NCBI GenBank assembly: GCA_946404705.1
Contig: CAMJES010000099.1
Coordinates: forward strand, 1-7,693
Length of the DNA stretch: 7,693 nt
DNA from: an uncultured Ruminococcus sp.
GTDB lineage: Bacteria > Bacillota > Clostridia > Oscillospirales > Ruminococcaceae
Direction of reading: 5' to 3'
Shown piece by piece: positions 5,626 through 7,693 of the stretch. Made by a program: the position numbers and the translations under genes. The stretch's first letter is position 1. Each line of letters opens with the position of its first letter. The notes beneath the pieces were generated by a model, which ran no database searches, had not been told where the DNA came from, and saw nothing but the letters and a program-made list of their open reading frames with translations.

Positions 5626-6859
5626 TTTCTGTCGCCTCCAACAACCTTACGCTTTTAAGCGAATACATAAACAGCGCACTTGCGCACAGCAGAACTCCCG
5701 ATATGATGATGACCTGTGCCGCACCTCTTCCTACACTTATTCCTGTATGTGCGGATATTCCGTCTGCCGCTGCGCCTGCCAAGGCGTATGCAGCAACATA
5801 GCCAAGCTGCGAAATGAAGCCTATCAGTCCCCATGCACGACCCTGAAGCTCGTCTGCGATATTTGTTCTGACGAGATAATCAAGGCAGCTGTTTGCAAAG
5901 GGAAGCATCGCAAAGAATATAAAGCCGAATATGCATATTACAAATATATTCTCCCAAATCCCGAAACCTGCCATGCCTATACCTGCGAAAAACAGCGAAA
6001 CACTAAGTATCTTCACATAGCCTTTCTTTATGCCGACCGCACCGAGGATAACTCCCGATACAACCATTCCGCAGGCGCATATCGTTTCAGCTGTGCCGAG
6101 CGTTGCGCTGTCCGCAAAATCGAGAATAAGCGGCTGCGCAAGTATCTGAAAAACGCCCATAAAGCAGGTAATAAGCGATGATACCACCGTCAGCACAAGC
6201 ACTCCCCTTTTTTCTGTAACAGCTTTTCCGCCGATCTTCAGGCTTTCTGCAAAGGAAACATCTTTTTCTGTTTGCTTTGACGCAATTTCTTTTTTGATAA
6301 AAGCAGCAGCGATCACCGTGGGGAAGAATGTGCAGATATCAATTATCAGCAGCAGCTTTATATCGCTTACCGTCAGCAGAGCGCCTGCCAATACGGGAGA
6401 AACGAGATATCTCGCACTTCCTGCAAGGCTCACCATTCCGCTTGCCTTTGAGTATTCCTCTTTGGTGAGCAGATCGGTTACCGTTGCCCGATAGGACGGT
6501 TCAAGCAGAGCGGAAAAAGATGAGCTTATAAACACACCCGTGCATATCTGCCACAACTCCGCCTCGCCTTGTATCATACATATAAGTATGTAAAGTATGC
6601 CAAGCGCAGAGAAACCGTCACCTATCATCATAAGCAGCCGTCTGTCATGTCTGTCGGCAAGAACACCTGCAGGAACGCTCAACAGCAGCGTTGGCAGAAA
6701 TCCCAGCAGCGTAACAAGAGCCATACTTGCCGCACTTCCTGTCTTCCCGAAAACATAAACGCCCAAGCCAAAGCTTGTAAGTCCGCCGCCTATGGATGAG
6801 ATGAGTTCTCCCATCCATAACAGCATAAATTTTGAAAAATTGCTTTTGTTCTTTGTCAT
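5600..6859 (-). CDS. MFS efflux transporter, macrolide-efflux (DHA3/MefA-like) type
   Basis: This 419-residue polytopic protein has about 12 predicted membrane segments, the usual length of the DHA3 macrolide-efflux branch of the major facilitator superfamily. It exports small hydrophobic compounds by proton antiport. The N-terminus KFMLLWMGELISSIGGGLTS is the typical TM1 of this branch. Motif A in the TM2-3 loop is AGVLADRHDRR (64-74). A long central loop (about 187-218) separates the two six-helix halves. The second-half loop DELQGRAWGLIGF (336-348) matches the E-[LM]-x-GR-x-x-G signature. AAAGGAG lies eight bases before the ATG. A TetR gene is immediately upstream, with an operator-like dyad at 6877-6893 close to the RBS, so induction by an exported ligand is likely. 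The 3' end overlaps the permease gene by 26 bp, implying co-translation. The drug substrate cannot be deduced. Confidence 0.92.
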   Translation of the reverse strand: MTKNKSNFSKFMLLWMGELISSIGGGLTSFGLGVYVFGKTGSAASMALVTLLGFLPTLLLSVPAGVLADRHDRRLLMMIGDGFSALGILYILICMIQGEAELWQICTGVFISSSFSALLEPSYRATVTDLLTKEEYSKASGMVSLAGSARYLVSPVLAGALLTVSDIKLLLIIDICTFFPTVIAAAFIKKEIASKQTEKDVSFAESLKIGGKAVTEKRGVLVLTVVSSLITCFMGVFQILAQPLILDFADSATLGTAETICACGMVVSGVILGAVGIKKGYVKILSVSLFFAGIGMAGFGIWENIFVICIFGFIFFAMLPFANSCLDYLVRTNIADELQGRAWGLIGFISQLGYVAAYALAGAAADGISAHTGISVGRGAAQVIIISGVLLCASALFMYSLKSVRLLEATENDKKADIQ

Positions 6860-6876
6860 AATACCCTCTCCTTTAG

Positions 6877-6893
6877 ACCGTCAGTCTGTCGGT
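6877..6893. promoter_or_regulatory. Operator-like dyad before the MFS gene (second TetR site)
   Basis: ACCGTCAGTCTGTCGGT is a 17-bp odd-centred palindrome with seven of eight base pairs symmetric. It matches the site at 7619-7635 at 14 of 17 positions; the shared symmetric ideal is ACCGACAG-T-CTGTCGGT. It lies a few bases upstream of the MFS ribosome binding site and downstream of the repressor's terminator hairpin. A weak -10 (minus strand CATATT, 6894-6899) abuts it, without a clear -35. The bound repressor could block an internal promoter or read-through transcription from its own gene. Confidence 0.7.
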
Positions 6894-6906
6894 AATATGT
6901 TAAAAT

Positions 6907-6931
6907 TTAAAGGAACAAATAGTTCCTTTAA
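6907..6931 (-). terminator. Hairpin after the TetR gene, partial terminator
   Basis: TTAAAGGAAC (6907-6916) pairs with GTTCCTTTAA (6922-6931) around a 5-base loop. On the minus strand it is followed by ATTTTAACA, a short T-run. It starts six bases after the TetR stop. The stem is AT-rich, so termination is probably incomplete, which would let some transcripts continue into the efflux genes. Confidence 0.55.
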
Positions 6932-6937
6932 TCTCAT

Positions 6938-7564
6938 TCACTTTGAAAAAATAGGAAGAATAGTCTGCCGCATACTTCCTCTGTCCATACCCAAAAGGCG
7001 TTCCACATTATAGATAAACCCATCAATTTTTTTCATACACTCGTTTTCGCTGAGGTTTGAAAGTTCATCAAATGCAATATTGGAATAAAGCAAGATCATC
7101 TCTGTCGTTTCCGATGGGAAATCTGTCTGACATATCCCCTGCTTTATTCCTTCTTCAACAAGGCCTGTTATAATAGGATTTACCGCTGCAAGCAACCGTT
7201 CCTGCATTTTCTGGTGCATAAGCGCATTCTGCGGTTTATGTACCTGCTTCATGATCTCCTGCCCCAAGTCGTTATCAACGTTCAGCGAAAGCATTGTCAT
7301 TGTCAGTCGCTGCATAACGGGCAGTTCCTTTTGTGCTGCGATCTCCGCCGCTTTTTGGATAAGTCTTCCCGTCATTCGTTCGATCATTGCGTCAAGAATA
7401 TCTTCTTTCGACTTAAAATGATAGTAGAGCGTACCTCTCGCGATACCGACTTCATCTAAAATATCATTTGTACTCGTCCCGTCAAAGCCTTTTTCACTAA
7501 ACAACTTTTCCGCAGCATCAAGAATCTCGTTTCTGCGTTCCTCTGCTTCCTTGACAACTCTCAT
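6938..7564 (-). CDS. TetR/AcrR-family transcriptional repressor of the efflux genes
   Basis: This 208-residue cytoplasmic regulator is of normal TetR length. The N-terminal DNA-binding domain is clear: RRNEILDAAEKLFSEKGFDG (10-29), then the helix-turn-helix STNDILDEVGIARGTLYYHF (31-50), ending KSKEDILDAMIE. This is one of the best-conserved patterns in the family. The C-terminal ligand-binding and dimer domain (about 65-200) is divergent, as usual, so the inducer is unknown. It is transcribed in the same direction as the MFS and ABC permease genes, with a 78-bp gap to the former. Operator-like dyads at 7619-7635 and 6877-6893 suggest autorepression and control of the efflux genes. AAGGAAAGGG lies about ten bases before the ATG, somewhat far but the only purine-rich site. 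The start is supported by the normal distance to the helix-turn-helix. Confidence 0.95.
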   Translation of the reverse strand: MRVVKEAEERRNEILDAAEKLFSEKGFDGTSTNDILDEVGIARGTLYYHFKSKEDILDAMIERMTGRLIQKAAEIAAQKELPVMQRLTMTMLSLNVDNDLGQEIMKQVHKPQNALMHQKMQERLLAAVNPIITGLVEEGIKQGICQTDFPSETTEMILLYSNIAFDELSNLSENECMKKIDGFIYNVERLLGMDRGSMRQTILPIFSK

Positions 7565-7618
7565 TCTATGATATTCCCTTTCCTTTTCATAAGTTCTGCG
7601 GTGACAGCAAGCCGGCCA

Positions 7619-7635
7619 ACCGACTGTCTGTCGAT
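7619..7635. promoter_or_regulatory. TetR operator-like dyad at its own promoter
   Basis: ACCGACTGTCTGTCGAT is a 17-bp palindrome with six of eight base pairs symmetric, nearly identical to the site before the MFS gene. It begins one base downstream of the -10 box and covers the expected transcription start. A protein bound there would block RNA polymerase, which is the usual arrangement for TetR autorepression. Confidence 0.75.
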
Positions 7636-7636
7636 T

Positions 7637-7665
7637 ATTATATCATTATAGTTCCTATTTGTCAA
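7637..7665 (-). promoter_or_regulatory. Perfect consensus sigma-A promoter of the TetR-efflux operon
   Basis: On the minus strand, TTGACA (7660-7665), exactly 17 bp, then TATAAT (7637-7642): both hexamers match consensus fully, and a TG before the -10 adds an extended -10 element. Transcription should start near 7630, inside the operator-like dyad, giving a leader of about 65 nt. An unregulated promoter this strong would be costly for a membrane transporter operon, which fits tight repression. A second TATAAT at 7645-7650 is too close to the -35 to be the main -10. Confidence 0.95.
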
Positions 7666-7693
7666 GAGGGTTTACTGCAAAAAATGATTATGC

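Noticed and set aside
5384..6181. 265-codon plus-strand open frame rich in Cys and Tyr
   Set aside because: It lies across the junction of two confirmed minus-strand genes (MFS and permease), shows no recognisable domain, and is a shadow of their codon bias.
6938..7693. Possible prophage or integrative-element boundary at the right edge
   Set aside because: No integrase, attachment-site repeat or tRNA is present; the region is a normal TetR gene with its promoter and operator.

Overview
The window reads as a low-to-moderate-GC Clostridia chromosome, most like a gut Ruminococcus/Oscillospiraceae relative. This is inferred from strong GGAGG/AAGGA ribosome binding sites, textbook sigma-A promoters and the gene families present; there is no rRNA or marker gene to fix the species. 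All confidently called genes lie on the minus strand, so the window is best read from right to left.

Right part (about 3267-7693): an efflux module under TetR-type control. A perfect consensus promoter (7637-7665) drives a TetR-family repressor (6938-7564). A 17-bp operator-like dyad sits directly downstream of the -10 box, and a second copy (14 of 17 bases identical) lies before the next gene, an MFS drug exporter (5600-6859). The MFS gene overlaps by 26 bp an FtsX-type ABC permease gene (3385-5625). Four bases after the permease stop, a well-placed RBS and ATG open what looks like the N-terminus of the cognate ABC ATPase. That frame loses ATPase character after about 13 codons and stops at codon 38, so the permease appears to have lost its local ATPase.

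Middle (2411-3266): a gene-poor, scarred stretch. It holds a 137-bp MITE-like inverted-repeat element, a minus-strand coding relic with a good promoter but no start codon, a short plus-strand reading frame, and a strong hairpin terminator placed between converging transcripts. A copy of the element's terminal motif lies at the end of the truncated ATPase frame.

Left part (1-2410): a complete YyaL-type thioredoxin-fold/(alpha/alpha)6-barrel protein (479-2410), followed by an extended -10 promoter and the first 95 codons of an iron-containing alcohol dehydrogenase of the butanol dehydrogenase type that runs off the left edge. These are ordinary housekeeping or fermentation genes. I see no tRNA, rRNA, CRISPR array or intact transposase. 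No wholly new system is evident; the most informative signals are the broken ABC transporter with its paired operators and the small repeat element beside it.
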